Origin: an uncultured Butyricicoccus sp.
GTDB lineage: Bacteria > Bacillota > Clostridia > Oscillospirales > Butyricicoccaceae
Direction of reading: 5' to 3'
DNA length: 64,000 bases
NCBI GenBank assembly: GCA_900547195.1
Contig: URFQ01000002.1
Location: forward strand, 1 to 64,000
The notes under the pieces were generated by a model, which searched no databases, was not told the DNA's origin, and was given only the letters and a program-made list of their open reading frames with translations. Below are positions 12,672 to 21,941 of the stretch, piece by piece (within the stretch, counting starts at the first letter, position 1; every line of letters starts with the position of its first letter). The position numbers and the translations under genes were made by a program.

Positions 12672-13592
12672 ATGGGTGATATTTTTGGCATCCTGATCGT
12701 CCGGCCGCTGGGCATGCTGCTCAACCTGATTTACGGCGCGGTCGAATCCTATGGCCTCGCGATCATTTTGTTCGCGCTCCTGGTCAAGCTGGTCATCCTG
12801 CCGATTTCCTACCACGGAAAAAAGGGTATGCTCAAAATGAGCGCCATGCAGGGCAAAATGCAGCAGATCCAGAAGAAATACGCCAACAACAAAGTCAAGA
12901 TGAACGAGGAGATCAGCAAGCTGTACGAGAAGGAGGGCGTCAGCCCGATGTCCGGCTGCCTGCCGAGCTTTATCCCGATGTTCGTCCTGATGGGGCTGTA
13001 TTACGCGGTGGTCAAGCCCCTGAACTTTATGATGGGTCTGTCCGGCGGCCAGCCGGGCGACGTGGGAGAGGACATCAACCTGCTTGCGCAGCATCTCGGC
13101 CTGGAAATTACGACTTCTAATGCGTATACGATCCAGATGGAAATTGCGCATAGATGCAACCAGTTTTTCGACGCGAACGGCGTGCTCGACCCGGATGTTG
13201 CAAAGCTGTCGGATGGCATCGCAAACCTGCTCCATCCGCTTAATTTTGACTTTTTCGGCCTGGATCTGTCGGCAAAACCGCAGCTTGCCATCAGCATGCT
13301 GCTGCTGATCCCGATTTTGTCCGGCCTGACAGCGTTCCTGTCCTCCTGGATCCTTCAGAAGGTGCAGGGAAACCAGATGCAGGGCAGCATGAAGACCATG
13401 ATGTATCTCATGCCGCTGATGAGCGTTTATTTTGCGTTCCAGTTCCCGGTCGCGGTCGGCGTATACTGGATTTTTAACAACATTTTTACCTGTATTCAGG
13501 AGCTTATCCTCACAAAAATCATTAAAAAGCGTCATCCCGCGCCCGTAGAAGAGCCTTCGAAGGGCAAGAAGCACAAAAAGGAGGATGCATAA
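12672..13592 (+). CDS. yidC: Membrane protein insertase YidC/Oxa1 (SpoIIIJ type)
   Basis: A 306-residue polytopic membrane protein that inserts and folds membrane proteins, alone or with SecYEG. Hydrophobic segments lie near residues 23-45, 95-120, 205-235 and 245-285, with the conserved cytoplasmic coiled hairpin KMQQIQKKYANNKVKMNEE between the first two. The N-terminus has no lipobox, unlike Bacillus SpoIIIJ. GGAGG lies upstream of the ATG. Its stop codon shares one base with the jag start. Confidence 0.96.
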   Translation: MGDIFGILIVRPLGMLLNLIYGAVESYGLAIILFALLVKLVILPISYHGKKGMLKMSAMQGKMQQIQKKYANNKVKMNEEISKLYEKEGVSPMSGCLPSFIPMFVLMGLYYAVVKPLNFMMGLSGGQPGDVGEDINLLAQHLGLEITTSNAYTIQMEIAHRCNQFFDANGVLDPDVAKLSDGIANLLHPLNFDFFGLDLSAKPQLAISMLLLIPILSGLTAFLSSWILQKVQGNQMQGSMKTMMYLMPLMSVYFAFQFPVAVGVYWIFNNIFTCIQELILTKIIKKRHPAPVEEPSKGKKHKKEDA

Positions 13593-14596
13593 TGCTCAAA
13601 AGCCTTGAAATGACCGGCGCGACCCGCGACATTGCGATTCAGAAAGCGCTGGATTTCCTTCAGATGGATCGCGACGATGTTTCGGTCGAGGTTCTCGATA
13701 ATGGTAAAAAGGGCTTTCTCGGCATCGGCGCGACCGACGCCAAGGTTCGTGTGACCTATGAAGCGCCGGATGAGCCGGCCCGTGAACCGGAAACCGCGCC
13801 GAAGGCGGAAGAAAAGCCCGCCGAGGACAAAAAACCGCCCCATCCGGCATTCCACGATGTGGCGCCGGACGATCCGCGTCTGACCACCCCGCATCTGGTG
13901 AAACCCGCCCCGAAGAAGGCGGAGGGCGAAGCTGCTGCCGCTCCGGCGGAGAAAAAGGCGGACAAACCCCGCCGGGAACGTGCGCCGCGCGAACCCCGCG
14001 CACCCCGGGAAGAACGGCCTGCGCGTGAGCCCATTGTGCCGTTTATCGATCCCATCCCGATGGAGGAGGATAAAATCCCCGAGCCTGCGCGGGAAGCGGT
14101 GAAGTTTATCAACGGTCTGCTTGAAAAGCTGGAGATCAACGGTAAGGCGGTCGTGCTGTCGATCAGCGAGCCCGATCATATCCGCATCGATATTTCCGGC
14201 CCGGATATGGGGCCAGTCATCGGCCGCCGTGGCGATACGCTCGACGCCATTCAGTACCTGACCTCGCTCGTGCTGAACAAGTTTTCGGACGAGCATCTGC
14301 GTCTGACCATTGACACCGAGAACTACCGCGCCAAGCGCGCGGAGAGCCTGGAGCGCCTGGCGCGCAAGATTGCGGTGAAGGTGTCCAAATACCACAAGGC
14401 GATGACCTTGGAGCCGATGAATCCCTATGAGCGCCGTATTATCCATGCCGCTTTGCAGGATTTCCGCGGCGTGACCACCTACTCGACCGGCACAGAACCC
14501 GGCCGCCGCGTGGTCATTGCGCCGGACGGCCCGGTGCGTCCGCCGCGCCGCGGCTTCCAGCCGAGAAACGGCGGCAAGCCGAGAGAAATGAAGTAA
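13592..14596 (+). CDS. jag: RNA-binding protein Jag/KhpB
   Basis: A 334-residue protein with a short Jag_N domain (residues 1-50, KGFLGIGATDAKVRV), a ~110-residue Pro/Glu/Lys/Arg-rich linker, a KH domain (about 190-265, GPVIGRRGDTLDAIQYL) and an R3H domain (about 268-330, MNPYERRIIHAAL). KhpB works with KhpA as a broad RNA chaperone and affects cell division in Firmicutes. The charged linker is longer than in many relatives. It overlaps yidC by one base. Confidence 0.95.
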   Translation: MLKSLEMTGATRDIAIQKALDFLQMDRDDVSVEVLDNGKKGFLGIGATDAKVRVTYEAPDEPAREPETAPKAEEKPAEDKKPPHPAFHDVAPDDPRLTTPHLVKPAPKKAEGEAAAAPAEKKADKPRRERAPREPRAPREERPAREPIVPFIDPIPMEEDKIPEPAREAVKFINGLLEKLEINGKAVVLSISEPDHIRIDISGPDMGPVIGRRGDTLDAIQYLTSLVLNKFSDEHLRLTIDTENYRAKRAESLERLARKIAVKVSKYHKAMTLEPMNPYERRIIHAALQDFRGVTTYSTGTEPGRRVVIAPDGPVRPPRRGFQPRNGGKPREMK

Positions 14597-14651
14597 AGAT
14601 ATGCCGGAATGGGCAGCCTGTGCGCTGCCGGCATGGTTTATCACATGTGTA

Positions 14652-14682
14652 AGACGGGCGGGCTTCGGCCTGTCCGTTTTCC
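14652..14682 (+). terminator. Terminator after jag
   Basis: GACGGGC-GGGC, a TTC loop and GGCC-TGTCCGTTTTCC form a G:C-rich hairpin followed by T residues. An additional inverted repeat (ATGCCGG/CCGGCAT) lies at 14601-14634. Confidence 0.65.
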
Positions 14683-14737
14683 TTTTGCCGGGGGCGGCGG
14701 GAGAAACAGGCTATGCGATACGAAAGGGGCGGAAGCC

Positions 14738-16099
14738 ATGATTTTTGATACGATTGCCGCGATTGCGACTGCGCCCGGCGGCGCAATCGGGATTATCCGC
14801 GTGAGCGGTGAGCAGGCAGCCAAATGCATTGGGCAGGTGTTCCGCCCCGCGTCGGGGAAGCCGTTTACAGACTGTGCCCCGCGCACGCTGGTATATGGCA
14901 GCCTGCTTGCGCGCGATGGACGGGTGATCGATCAGTGCATGGCCGTGCGGTTTCCGGGAGAGAAAACCTATACCGGCGAACCCATGGCGGAACTTCAGCT
15001 GCATGGTTCGCCTGCGGTGCTGGGGGAGGCGCTTTCCGCGCTGTTCCAGGCCGGAGCGCGGCAGGCGGATGCAGGAGAGTTTACCCGCCGTGCGTTTTTG
15101 AACGGCAAATTGGGGCTGATGGAGGCCGAAGCGGTGGCCGACCTGATCGCGGCCCGCACCATGGAGGCTGCCGGGAACGCGGCTGGGCAGCTCACCGGCG
15201 CGGTCGGCGGGCGCATGGCCGCGCTGCGGCAGGGTCTCGTCGGCTTGTCGGCGCATTTTCTTGCTGTGGTCGATTACCCGGATGAGGATATCGACCCCTT
15301 TTTGCTGCGGCAAGCCGAGCGGGTGCTCGCAGAAACCGAACGGGAACTGACCGCGCTGTGCGATTCCTATGAGCGCGGGCGCATTCTGCGGGAAGGGCTT
15401 CCATGCGCGATTGTCGGGCGGCCGAATGTCGGCAAATCGACCCTTCTCAACGCGCTCGTCGGCTTTGACCGCGCAATTGTCACCGATATCGCCGGAACAA
15501 CCCGCGACACTATTGAAGAGACCGTGCGCATTGGGCCGCTGTGCCTGCGGCTTCAGGATACCGCCGGCCTGCGCGAGACCGCCGACCCGGTCGAAAAAAT
15601 CGGCGTGCGGCGTGCCGAACAGGCAGCCGAAACCGCCGGGCTGGTGCTCGCGGTCATCGACGGCAGCGTGCCGCTGACAGACGAGGACGGGCAGGCGCTG
15701 GCGCGCGCCAAAGCCGCGCCGAAAAGCGTGCTTGTGGTCAACAAATGCGACAAGGCCGGGCGTCTGGCTGTGCCGGAGGGGTTCCGGTATACCGTGCGCA
15801 TCAGCGCTAAGCATGGCGAAGGGCTGGAACAGCTGCGTCAAGTGCTGCTCGACTGCGCCGGGCTGGAAGGTACGGCGTTTGACGGCGGCGTGATCACAAA
15901 CGCGCGGCAGGCCGACGCGCTGCGGCGCGCAGCCGGTTGCTGCGGGCAGGCGAAACGCGCAGCACAGGCCGGTTTTACGCCGGACGCAGTGCTGATGGAC
16001 GTCGAAGGCGCTATTTCTGCGCTTGGCGAGTTGACCGGACAGAATGTCCGCGAGGATATTATTCAGGACATTTTCAGCCGGTTTTGTGTGGGAAAATAA
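14738..16099 (+). CDS. mnmE: tRNA modification GTPase MnmE
   Basis: A 453-residue GTPase that with MnmG adds the carboxymethylaminomethyl group to wobble uridine of certain tRNAs. The N-terminal domain begins IFDTIAAIATAPGGAIGIIR. The G domain has GRPNVGKSTLLN, DTAGLR and NKCD, and the protein ends in the family-typical FCVGK whose cysteine is functionally important. The ATG at 14738 is chosen because homologues begin at this point; the open frame upstream crosses the jag terminator. Confidence 0.97.
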   Translation: MIFDTIAAIATAPGGAIGIIRVSGEQAAKCIGQVFRPASGKPFTDCAPRTLVYGSLLARDGRVIDQCMAVRFPGEKTYTGEPMAELQLHGSPAVLGEALSALFQAGARQADAGEFTRRAFLNGKLGLMEAEAVADLIAARTMEAAGNAAGQLTGAVGGRMAALRQGLVGLSAHFLAVVDYPDEDIDPFLLRQAERVLAETERELTALCDSYERGRILREGLPCAIVGRPNVGKSTLLNALVGFDRAIVTDIAGTTRDTIEETVRIGPLCLRLQDTAGLRETADPVEKIGVRRAEQAAETAGLVLAVIDGSVPLTDEDGQALARAKAAPKSVLVVNKCDKAGRLAVPEGFRYTVRISAKHGEGLEQLRQVLLDCAGLEGTAFDGGVITNARQADALRRAAGCCGQAKRAAQAGFTPDAVLMDVEGAISALGELTGQNVREDIIQDIFSRFCVGK

Positions 16100-16189
16100 G
16101 CGATGAAATGTTGAATCCTGCGGACTTGCGTCCATGCGGGAAATTGGGATGCACCGATGAGGGCAAAGGGCTGTGGCGGAAAGCACAGG

Positions 16190-16331
16190 TTATCCACAAA
16201 ATGTGGATAACTCTGTGTAAAACGCTGGAAATCGTGGATAACTAATATACGCATTGTAATATAACTATAAATATTACAATGTGTATTGAAATTGTCTTGG
16301 GTTTTGCACGGTGTACACAGAGTTATCAACA
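16190..16331. promoter_or_regulatory. DnaA-box cluster with large inverted repeat upstream of mnmG
   Basis: Perfect DnaA boxes in opposite orientation lie at 16190-16198 (TTATCCACA) and 16202-16210 (TGTGGATAA). Boxes with one mismatch lie at 16233-16241 and 16323-16331. Between them is an inverted repeat with 16-base arms (16247-16262 and 16271-16286) and a single mismatch, in an AT-rich context. The whole mnmE-mnmG gap (16100-16416) carries no gene. The cluster is 6.5 kb from oriC. Confidence 0.8.
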
Positions 16332-16416
16332 GCGCTGTCAAGGGCTTTTTATTTGTCAAACCGGAAAAAATAAGCCTGGCGCGCGATGTAGTTTTGTCAA
16401 AAGGAGAGATGCCCAA

Positions 16417-18297
16417 ATGTCGTTTGACGCTGGGATATTTGATATTGCGGTCATTGGCGCGGGGCATGCCGGCATTGAAGCCGCGCTTGCAGGCGCCCGG
16501 CTTGGCCTCAAAACCGCCTGTTTTACAATGAATCTGGACGCCATTGGAAATATGCCGTGTAATCCGGCGATTGGCGGCACGGCAAAAGGCCATCTGGTGC
16601 GCGAAATTGACGCGCTTGGCGGAGAAATGGGCAAAGCCGCTGACGCGGCCTGTATTCAGTACCGTATGCTCAACCGCGGCAAAGGCCCGGCTGTGCATTC
16701 GCTGCGTGCGCAGGCCGACCGCGTTGATTACCGAAAGTATATGAAGCACGTGCTCGAAACCACCGACCATCTCGCGGTCAAGCAGGCTGAGATTGTGAAA
16801 ATCTATGTGCAGGATGGCGCGGTATGCGCGGTCGAGACCGCGACCGGCGCAAAATACGCCTGCCGCGCGGCGATTATTTGCACGGGCACTTACCTCGGCG
16901 GCCGCATCATCATTGGCGACCACATCCACGAGGGCGGCCCGGACGGGATGTTTGCGGCCGCCAGATTAACCGGATGCCTGCGGGAGCTGGGGCTGCGTCT
17001 TATGCGTTTCAAGACAGGCACGCCGCCGCGCGTCAACCGCCGCTCAATCGATTTTACCGGCCTCGAGGTGCAGGCCGGGGAAGAGGAGATTATCCCGTTT
17101 TCCTTTGATTCGGCCAGCCCGCCGCCCAACCGCGCGGTCTGCCACCTGACCTACACGACCGCGGAAACCCATCAGGTGATCCGCGACAACCTTGGCCGCT
17201 CGCCGCTTTATTCGGGCAAAATCGACGGCGTTGGGCCGCGTTACTGCCCGTCCATTGAGGATAAGGTCGTGCGTTTTGCCGACAAGCCGCGCCATCAGCT
17301 GTTCATTGAGCCGATGGGGCTGGACACCGAGGAAATGTATATTCAGGGGTTTTCATCGTCCATGCCCGAGGAGGTGCAGCTCAAAATGCTGCATACGCTG
17401 CCCGGGTTTGCGCATGCGGAAGTGATGCGCCCCGCTTATGCGATTGAGTACGACTGTGTGGATCCGACCGAGCTGCTACCGACACTGGAGGCCAAGAAAA
17501 TCCATGGCCTGTATGGGGCGGGGCAATTTAACGGTTCATCCGGGTATGAGGAAGCCGCCGCGCAGGGACTGGTTGCGGGCGTGAACGCAGCGCTGAAGCT
17601 CAAGGGCGAAGCGCCGATGATCCTTGACCGTGCGGACGGCTACATTGGCACGCTGGTCGATGACCTGGTTACCCGCGGCACAAACGAGCCGTACCGCATG
17701 ATGACCTCGCGCTCGGAGTACCGGCTGCTGCTGCGGCAGGACAATGCGGACGAGCGGCTGATGGGCATTGGCGCGCGTGTGGGGCTGAACAGCCCGGAAC
17801 GGCTTGCACGCACCAGGGAAAAATATGAAATTGTGACGCGGGAAATCGAGCGGCTGGAAACGGTCACGGTCGGCCCGACCGGGGAAATGCAGCAGTTCCT
17901 GGCCGCGCATGGCTCGGCGCCGCTCAAATCGGGCGGGAAACTGATGGATTTGCTGCGCCGTCCGGAACTCAGCTATGATGCGCTCGCGGCGTTTGACCCC
18001 GGGCGGCCGGCTCTGCCGGCAGTGATCCGGGAACAGGTGGAAATCCGCGTCAAGTACGACGGCTACATCAAACGGCAGCTCCGTGATATTGAGCAGTTCC
18101 GCAGGATGGAAGGCCGGGAGCTGCCGAATAATTTGGATTACGATGCGGTACCGTCGCTGCGCACGGAAGCGCGGCAGAAGCTCAGCCGCATCCGGCCGGT
18201 CAATGTCGGACAGGCTGGCCGTATTTCGGGCGTGTCGCCCGCCGACCTGACCGCGCTGCTGATCTACTTGGAAACCGGGAAGGGGAATGCTGGATGA
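16417..18297 (+). CDS. mnmG: tRNA uridine 5-carboxymethylaminomethyl modification enzyme MnmG
   Basis: A 626-residue FAD-binding partner of MnmE. The N-terminal dinucleotide motif is [20 protein letters not shown], followed by the signature [21 protein letters not shown] and [16 protein letters not shown]. The C-terminal helical domain carries [23 protein letters not shown] lies eight bases before the ATG at 16417; the open frame extends 46 codons upstream through the DnaA-box cluster and is rejected. The stop overlaps the rsmG start (ATGA). Confidence 0.97.
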   Translation: MSFDAGIFDIAVIGAGHAGIEAALAGARLGLKTACFTMNLDAIGNMPCNPAIGGTAKGHLVREIDALGGEMGKAADAACIQYRMLNRGKGPAVHSLRAQADRVDYRKYMKHVLETTDHLAVKQAEIVKIYVQDGAVCAVETATGAKYACRAAIICTGTYLGGRIIIGDHIHEGGPDGMFAAARLTGCLRELGLRLMRFKTGTPPRVNRRSIDFTGLEVQAGEEEIIPFSFDSASPPPNRAVCHLTYTTAETHQVIRDNLGRSPLYSGKIDGVGPRYCPSIEDKVVRFADKPRHQLFIEPMGLDTEEMYIQGFSSSMPEEVQLKMLHTLPGFAHAEVMRPAYAIEYDCVDPTELLPTLEAKKIHGLYGAGQFNGSSGYEEAAAQGLVAGVNAALKLKGEAPMILDRADGYIGTLVDDLVTRGTNEPYRMMTSRSEYRLLLRQDNADERLMGIGARVGLNSPERLARTREKYEIVTREIERLETVTVGPTGEMQQFLAAHGSAPLKSGGKLMDLLRRPELSYDALAAFDPGRPALPAVIREQVEIRVKYDGYIKRQLRDIEQFRRMEGRELPNNLDYDAVPSLRTEARQKLSRIRPVNVGQAGRISGVSPADLTALLIYLETGKGNAG

Positions 18298-19007
18298 ACG
18301 AACGTCAGACGCTTGAGCAGGGGCTGAGCATGCTCAGTGCACAGAGTTATCCACAGTCTGTGGATAACTTGCTGCGTTTTTCCGAACTGCTGCTCGAAAA
18401 AAACAAAGTGATGAACCTGACTGCGGTGACTGACCCTATGGAGGTGGTCACCCGGCACTTCTTGGACTGTGCCGTGTTGGCGCCGCGCATGATTTCCGGG
18501 GAAAAGGTGCTCGATGTGGGGACTGGCGCGGGTTTTCCCGGGCTGCCGCTGGCGATTTTGTGCCCGGAAACTGAGTTTGTGCTGATTGATGCGCTGCGCA
18601 AGCGGATCGATTTTTTGAGCGGGGCCATTGCGATGCTGGGGCTTCGAAATGTGCAGGCGATCCACGCGCGCGCGGAGGAATTTGCAAAGGGGCATCGGGC
18701 AGAGTTTGACGGCGCAGTGTCGCGCGCGGTCGCGGACCTGAGCATGCTCAGCGAACTGACCCTGCCGCTTGTGAAAAACGGAGGCATATTCTATGCCATG
18801 AAGGCCGATGGCTGCGCGGAAGAGGTGCAGAAGGCCGCGGAAGCGGTGCGCATCCTTGGCGGGGGACCGGCGGAAACAGAGCGGTATACTGTGCCGGTCA
18901 GCGGTATCCCGCGCGCATTGGTGTGCATTCGGAAAATACGGGAGACCCCGGCGAAATACCCACGCCGGTTTGCTAAAATCAGCAGCGCGCCGCTCGGCGG
19001 GAAATAA
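18294..19007 (+). CDS. rsmG: 16S rRNA (guanine-527-N7)-methyltransferase RsmG
   Basis: A 237-residue SAM-dependent methyltransferase acting on the 530 loop of 16S rRNA. It shows MNLTAVTDP, the SAM motif [17 protein letters not shown] and the acidic [13 protein letters not shown]. The start overlaps the mnmG stop by four bases. Codons 18-25 contain two perfect, inverted DnaA boxes (18347-18355 and 18359-18367) read as SYPQSVDN. Confidence 0.96.
   Translation: MNERQTLEQGLSMLSAQSYPQSVDNLLRFSELLLEKNKVMNLTAVTDPMEVVTRHFLDCAVLAPRMISGEKVLDVGTGAGFPGLPLAILCPETEFVLIDALRKRIDFLSGAIAMLGLRNVQAIHARAEEFAKGHRAEFDGAVSRAVADLSMLSELTLPLVKNGGIFYAMKADGCAEEVQKAAEAVRILGGGPAETERYTVPVSGIPRALVCIRKIRETPAKYPRRFAKISSAPLGGK
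18347..18367. promoter_or_regulatory. Inverted pair of perfect DnaA boxes inside rsmG
   Basis: TTATCCACA and TGTGGATAA are separated by three bases within the coding sequence. Both are 9/9 matches. They lie 8.7 kb from oriC and could bind DnaA as a titration or regulatory site. Confidence 0.75.
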
Positions 19008-19023
19008 TTTGAAAACGGTGTGT

Positions 19024-19064
19024 AATAACCCATGGTAATGTGATTACTATGGGTTATTTTTTGC
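19024..19064 (+). terminator. Terminator of the mnmG-rsmG unit
   Basis: AATAACCCAT and TAAT pair with ATTA and ATGGGTTATT around a short loop, followed by a run of T residues. Confidence 0.85.
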
Positions 19065-19216
19065 CGGAAAATAGGCGGAAATACGTTTTTCCCCGGGAAA
19101 GCCCTCGAATCAGAGTGGGGAAATACTTATCACGCGGTCGATTTTCCTTTACTTTTTGGCATAAAATGGTAGTCTATAACCATCAGGCATCTACATTGTA
19201 AGAAGGAGGAAGCTGC

Positions 19217-20026
19217 ATGTCCCCAGTTCTCAACATCCGCAGCACAAACACCGACCGGCAGCTCAGGCGCGTGAAGACCTCGCTCATCTCACGCAACCCC
19301 AACCAGCCGCGTAAATACTTTGACCCGGAGGCGATTAATCAGCTGGCCGATTCCATTCGCCAATATGGGGTTTTGAACCCGCTGACCGTGCGCCGTACCG
19401 GGGATGGGTACGAGCTTATTGCAGGCGAGCGGCGGCTGCGCGCGGCCAAACAGGCCGGGCTGCTCGAGGTGCCCTGCATCGTGATGGCAGCGAGCGAGCA
19501 GGACTCTTCCGCGCTTGCCCTGGTCGAAAACCTACAGCGCCGCGACCTGGATTTTTTTGAGGAAGCGTGGGGCTTTAAAAAGCTCATCGACACCTTTGGC
19601 CTGACCCAGGAAGAAGCCGCGCGCAAGGTCGGCAAAACCCAGAGTGCGGTGGCGAACAAGCTCCGGCTGCTGCGGCTGTCGCAGAAGAACATCCAGATGA
19701 TTCGGGATGGCGGCTTGACCGAGCGCCACGCACGCGCGCTGCTGCGCGTCCCGGAGGAAAACGATCGCCTGCAGGCGACGGCGTACATCATTGAGCACCA
19801 GTTTAACGTCAGCCGTACCGAGCAGTATATTGACAAGCTGCTCGAACAACCGGCAGAGGAAAAGCGGACCGTACTGCGCCTGATCAAGGACGTCCGGTTT
19901 TTCCTCAATACCGTCGATAAGGCGGTCGGTGTTATGAAAGAGTCCGGCCTGGATCCAAAGGTGGAACGGGAGGATAAGGAGGATGGCGTTCTGTTGCATA
20001 TCCTGATTCCAAACTGCAAAAAGTGA
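19217..20026 (+). CDS. noc: ParB-family protein, Noc type
   Basis: A 269-residue ParB/Spo0J paralogue placed before parA. It has the CTP-binding N-terminal fold (NPNQPRKYFDPEA and GERRLRAAKQAG), a helix-turn-helix (TQEEAARKVGKTQSAVANK) and a C-terminal dimer region. In Bacillus Noc binds its own sites and blocks division over the nucleoid. Noc and ParB differ subtly, so the call rests on gene order and on the second, more ParB-like gene at 21,023. GAAGGAGG lies before the ATG. Confidence 0.85.
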   Translation: MSPVLNIRSTNTDRQLRRVKTSLISRNPNQPRKYFDPEAINQLADSIRQYGVLNPLTVRRTGDGYELIAGERRLRAAKQAGLLEVPCIVMAASEQDSSALALVENLQRRDLDFFEEAWGFKKLIDTFGLTQEEAARKVGKTQSAVANKLRLLRLSQKNIQMIRDGGLTERHARALLRVPEENDRLQATAYIIEHQFNVSRTEQYIDKLLEQPAEEKRTVLRLIKDVRFFLNTVDKAVGVMKESGLDPKVEREDKEDGVLLHILIPNCKK

Positions 20027-20064
20027 AAGAGGCGGGTGTTTCACGTGAAACACCCGCCTCTTTT
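20026..20064. terminator. Terminator palindrome with parS at its centre
   Basis: A perfect 38-base palindrome (20026-20063) whose outer arms read AAAGAGGCGGG and CCCGCCTCTTT and whose inner 16 bases are a perfect parS. With the A and T ends it should act as a bidirectional terminator just after noc. Confidence 0.85.
20037..20052. promoter_or_regulatory. parS site (16/16) inside terminator
   Basis: TGTTTCACGTGAAACA, a perfect consensus match, forming the centre of the noc terminator palindrome. Confidence 0.96.
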
Positions 20065-20099
20065 GCCCTGTCAAAAACAGTCGTGTCAAAAAATTTTAT

Positions 20100-20115
20100 C
20101 GTTTCACGTGAAACA
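20100..20115. promoter_or_regulatory. parS site (15/16)
   Basis: CGTTTCACGTGAAACA, one mismatch at the first base, 48 bases after the previous site and upstream of the parA promoter. ParB binding here could influence parA transcription. Confidence 0.9.
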
Positions 20116-20130
20116 TTGGCTGTCGGGCAA

Positions 20131-20158
20131 TTGCGTTTGCCGGAGGTTGTGTTATAAT
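20131..20158 (+). promoter_or_regulatory. Probable parA promoter
   Basis: TTGCGT and TATAAT are spaced by 16 bases, ending about 75 bases before the parA start codon. Confidence 0.65.
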
Positions 20159-20233
20159 AGTTCCTGGTAACATTTCATACTCTGGCGCCCGGAGGCGTAT
20201 CCGGGGACAGCCCTTTTATTAAGGAAAGGAACT

Positions 20234-21001
20234 ATGGGAAAAATTGTAGCGCTCATCAATCAGAAAGGCGGCGTCGGCAAGACCACCACAGCGGTCAATC
20301 TGGCGGCAGCCCTTCAGGAGAAGGGCAAAAAGGTTTTATTGTGCGATTTTGACCCGCAGGGGAATGCCACCTCCGGCTTTGGCATCGACCCGCGCGAGAT
20401 TGAAACCACGGTCTATGACCTGATCATCAGCGACGAACCGGATGTAAAGGGGGCGGTGATCCACACCGAATGGATCGATCTGCTCGGCTCCAACACCGAC
20501 CTTGCCGGGGCGGAGATTGATCTGCTGGGGCTGGAGCGCCGGGAATTTCGTTTGCGCGATGTGCTGGCAAAGGTGAAGGATGATTATGATTATCTGTTTA
20601 TCGACTGCCCGCCGTCGCTCGGGATCCTGACGCTTGAGTGCCTGTGCGCGGCCGACAGCTTTCTGGTGCCGCTCCAGACCGAGTATTATGCACTGGAAGG
20701 ACTTAGCCAGCTGATGGCGACCGTACGTACGGTACAAAAGGGCCTGAACCGCAACATCCGCATGGAAGGCATTCTCCTAACCATGTATGACGGCCGCACC
20801 AATCTGGCCGTGCAGGTTGTCGAAGAGGTGAAAAAGCACTTTGGCGAGCGCGTATATGCCAATGCAGTGCCGCGCAACGTGCGTTTGAGCGAAGCGCCCA
20901 GCCATGGCCAGCCGATCACGGCATATGACCGCCTGTGCCGCGGCGCAACAGCATATTATGCCATTGCGGATGAATTTTTAAGTAAAAACAGCGGAAAATA
21001 A
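20234..21001 (+). CDS. parA: Chromosome partitioning ATPase ParA/Soj
   Basis: A 255-residue deviant Walker-type ATPase, beginning IVALINQKGGVGKTTTAVNLA. The A' and B boxes read CDFDPQGNATSGFGI and YLFIDCPPSLG. Soj-type ParA acts with ParB in origin segregation and modulates DnaA in Bacillus. AAGGAAAGG precedes the ATG. parB follows after 21 bases in the same operon. Confidence 0.97.
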   Translation: MGKIVALINQKGGVGKTTTAVNLAAALQEKGKKVLLCDFDPQGNATSGFGIDPREIETTVYDLIISDEPDVKGAVIHTEWIDLLGSNTDLAGAEIDLLGLERREFRLRDVLAKVKDDYDYLFIDCPPSLGILTLECLCAADSFLVPLQTEYYALEGLSQLMATVRTVQKGLNRNIRMEGILLTMYDGRTNLAVQVVEEVKKHFGERVYANAVPRNVRLSEAPSHGQPITAYDRLCRGATAYYAIADEFLSKNSGK

Positions 21002-21022
21002 ACAAGGGAAGGGGGCGATGCA

Positions 21023-21898
21023 ATGGCAAAAACGAGCAAAGGAGGCCTTGGCAAAGGGTTTGGCGCGCTGCTGGGCGAGAGTTTGATGGCCGATACGGAA
21101 GCCGGTCAGGGTATTTCCACGTTGCCGATGGCTCTGGTGGAGCCCAATCCCGATCAGCCGCGTAAAGTCTTTGACCGCGAGGCAATGGAAGCCCTCAAAC
21201 AGTCGATTGCCACACATGGCGTGATTACGCCGATCACCGTGCGCATGGGGACGGACGGCTATTATCAGATTATTGCCGGCGAGCGCCGCTGGCGCGCGGC
21301 GCGCAGCGTGGGACTGACCGAAATTCCGGCCATGGTCATTGAGGCGACCGACAGCCAGGTCATGGAACTGGCGCTGATTGAAAACCTGCAGCGTGAGGAC
21401 CTTAATCCAATTGAAGAAGCCGAAGGCTACGATGTGCTGATTCACCGTTTTGGGATGACGCAGGAACAGGTCGCCGACCGTGTGGGCAAATCCCGTCCGG
21501 CTGTGTCAAACGCGCTGCGGCTGCTGGCGCTGCCCGGTGAAGCGCGGGATATGGTGGCTTCCGGCGGGCTGTCGCCCGGCCATGCGCGGGCGATCCTGGC
21601 CATTCAGGACGAGGAAAAACGGCTGGAAGCCATAGGACAGATTGCGGGCATGTCGGTGCGGCAGGCGGAAAAATATGCCCGGCAGATCAATCGTGCCGAG
21701 GCCGTGGAAGCAGAACCGTTTTCCCCGGCGCCATTTACGGTGGATTATCTTGCAGAGGCAGCGCGCACTCTGGAAAACCATCTGGGGCGCAAGGTGCGAA
21801 TCGAACAGGGGAAAAAAAGCGGTACGGTCACGCTGGAGTTCTATGGTGCGGATGATTTGGAGCGCCTGACCGAAGCCCTCAAACGGCTGACCGTATAG
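21023..21898 (+). CDS. parB: Chromosome partitioning protein ParB/Spo0J
   Basis: A 291-residue CTP-dependent DNA clamp that loads at parS. It opens with the ParB hallmark GGLGKGFGALLGE, which is thought to contact ParA. It contains NPDQPRKVFD, GERRWRAARSVG, ALIENLQREDLNPIEEA and the parS-reading helix GKSRPAVSNALRLL. The start is preceded by GGGAAGGGGGCG. Five matching parS sites are visible in this window. Confidence 0.97.
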   Translation: MAKTSKGGLGKGFGALLGESLMADTEAGQGISTLPMALVEPNPDQPRKVFDREAMEALKQSIATHGVITPITVRMGTDGYYQIIAGERRWRAARSVGLTEIPAMVIEATDSQVMELALIENLQREDLNPIEEAEGYDVLIHRFGMTQEQVADRVGKSRPAVSNALRLLALPGEARDMVASGGLSPGHARAILAIQDEEKRLEAIGQIAGMSVRQAEKYARQINRAEAVEAEPFSPAPFTVDYLAEAARTLENHLGRKVRIEQGKKSGTVTLEFYGADDLERLTEALKRLTV

Positions 21899-21941
21899 GC
21901 CAAATGCGCCGGCAGAAAGCCGGAACCATGGAGGACAAACG

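Noticed and set aside
14609..14737. 43-codon N-terminal extension of MnmE
   Set aside because: It crosses the jag terminator and precedes the conserved MnmE start.
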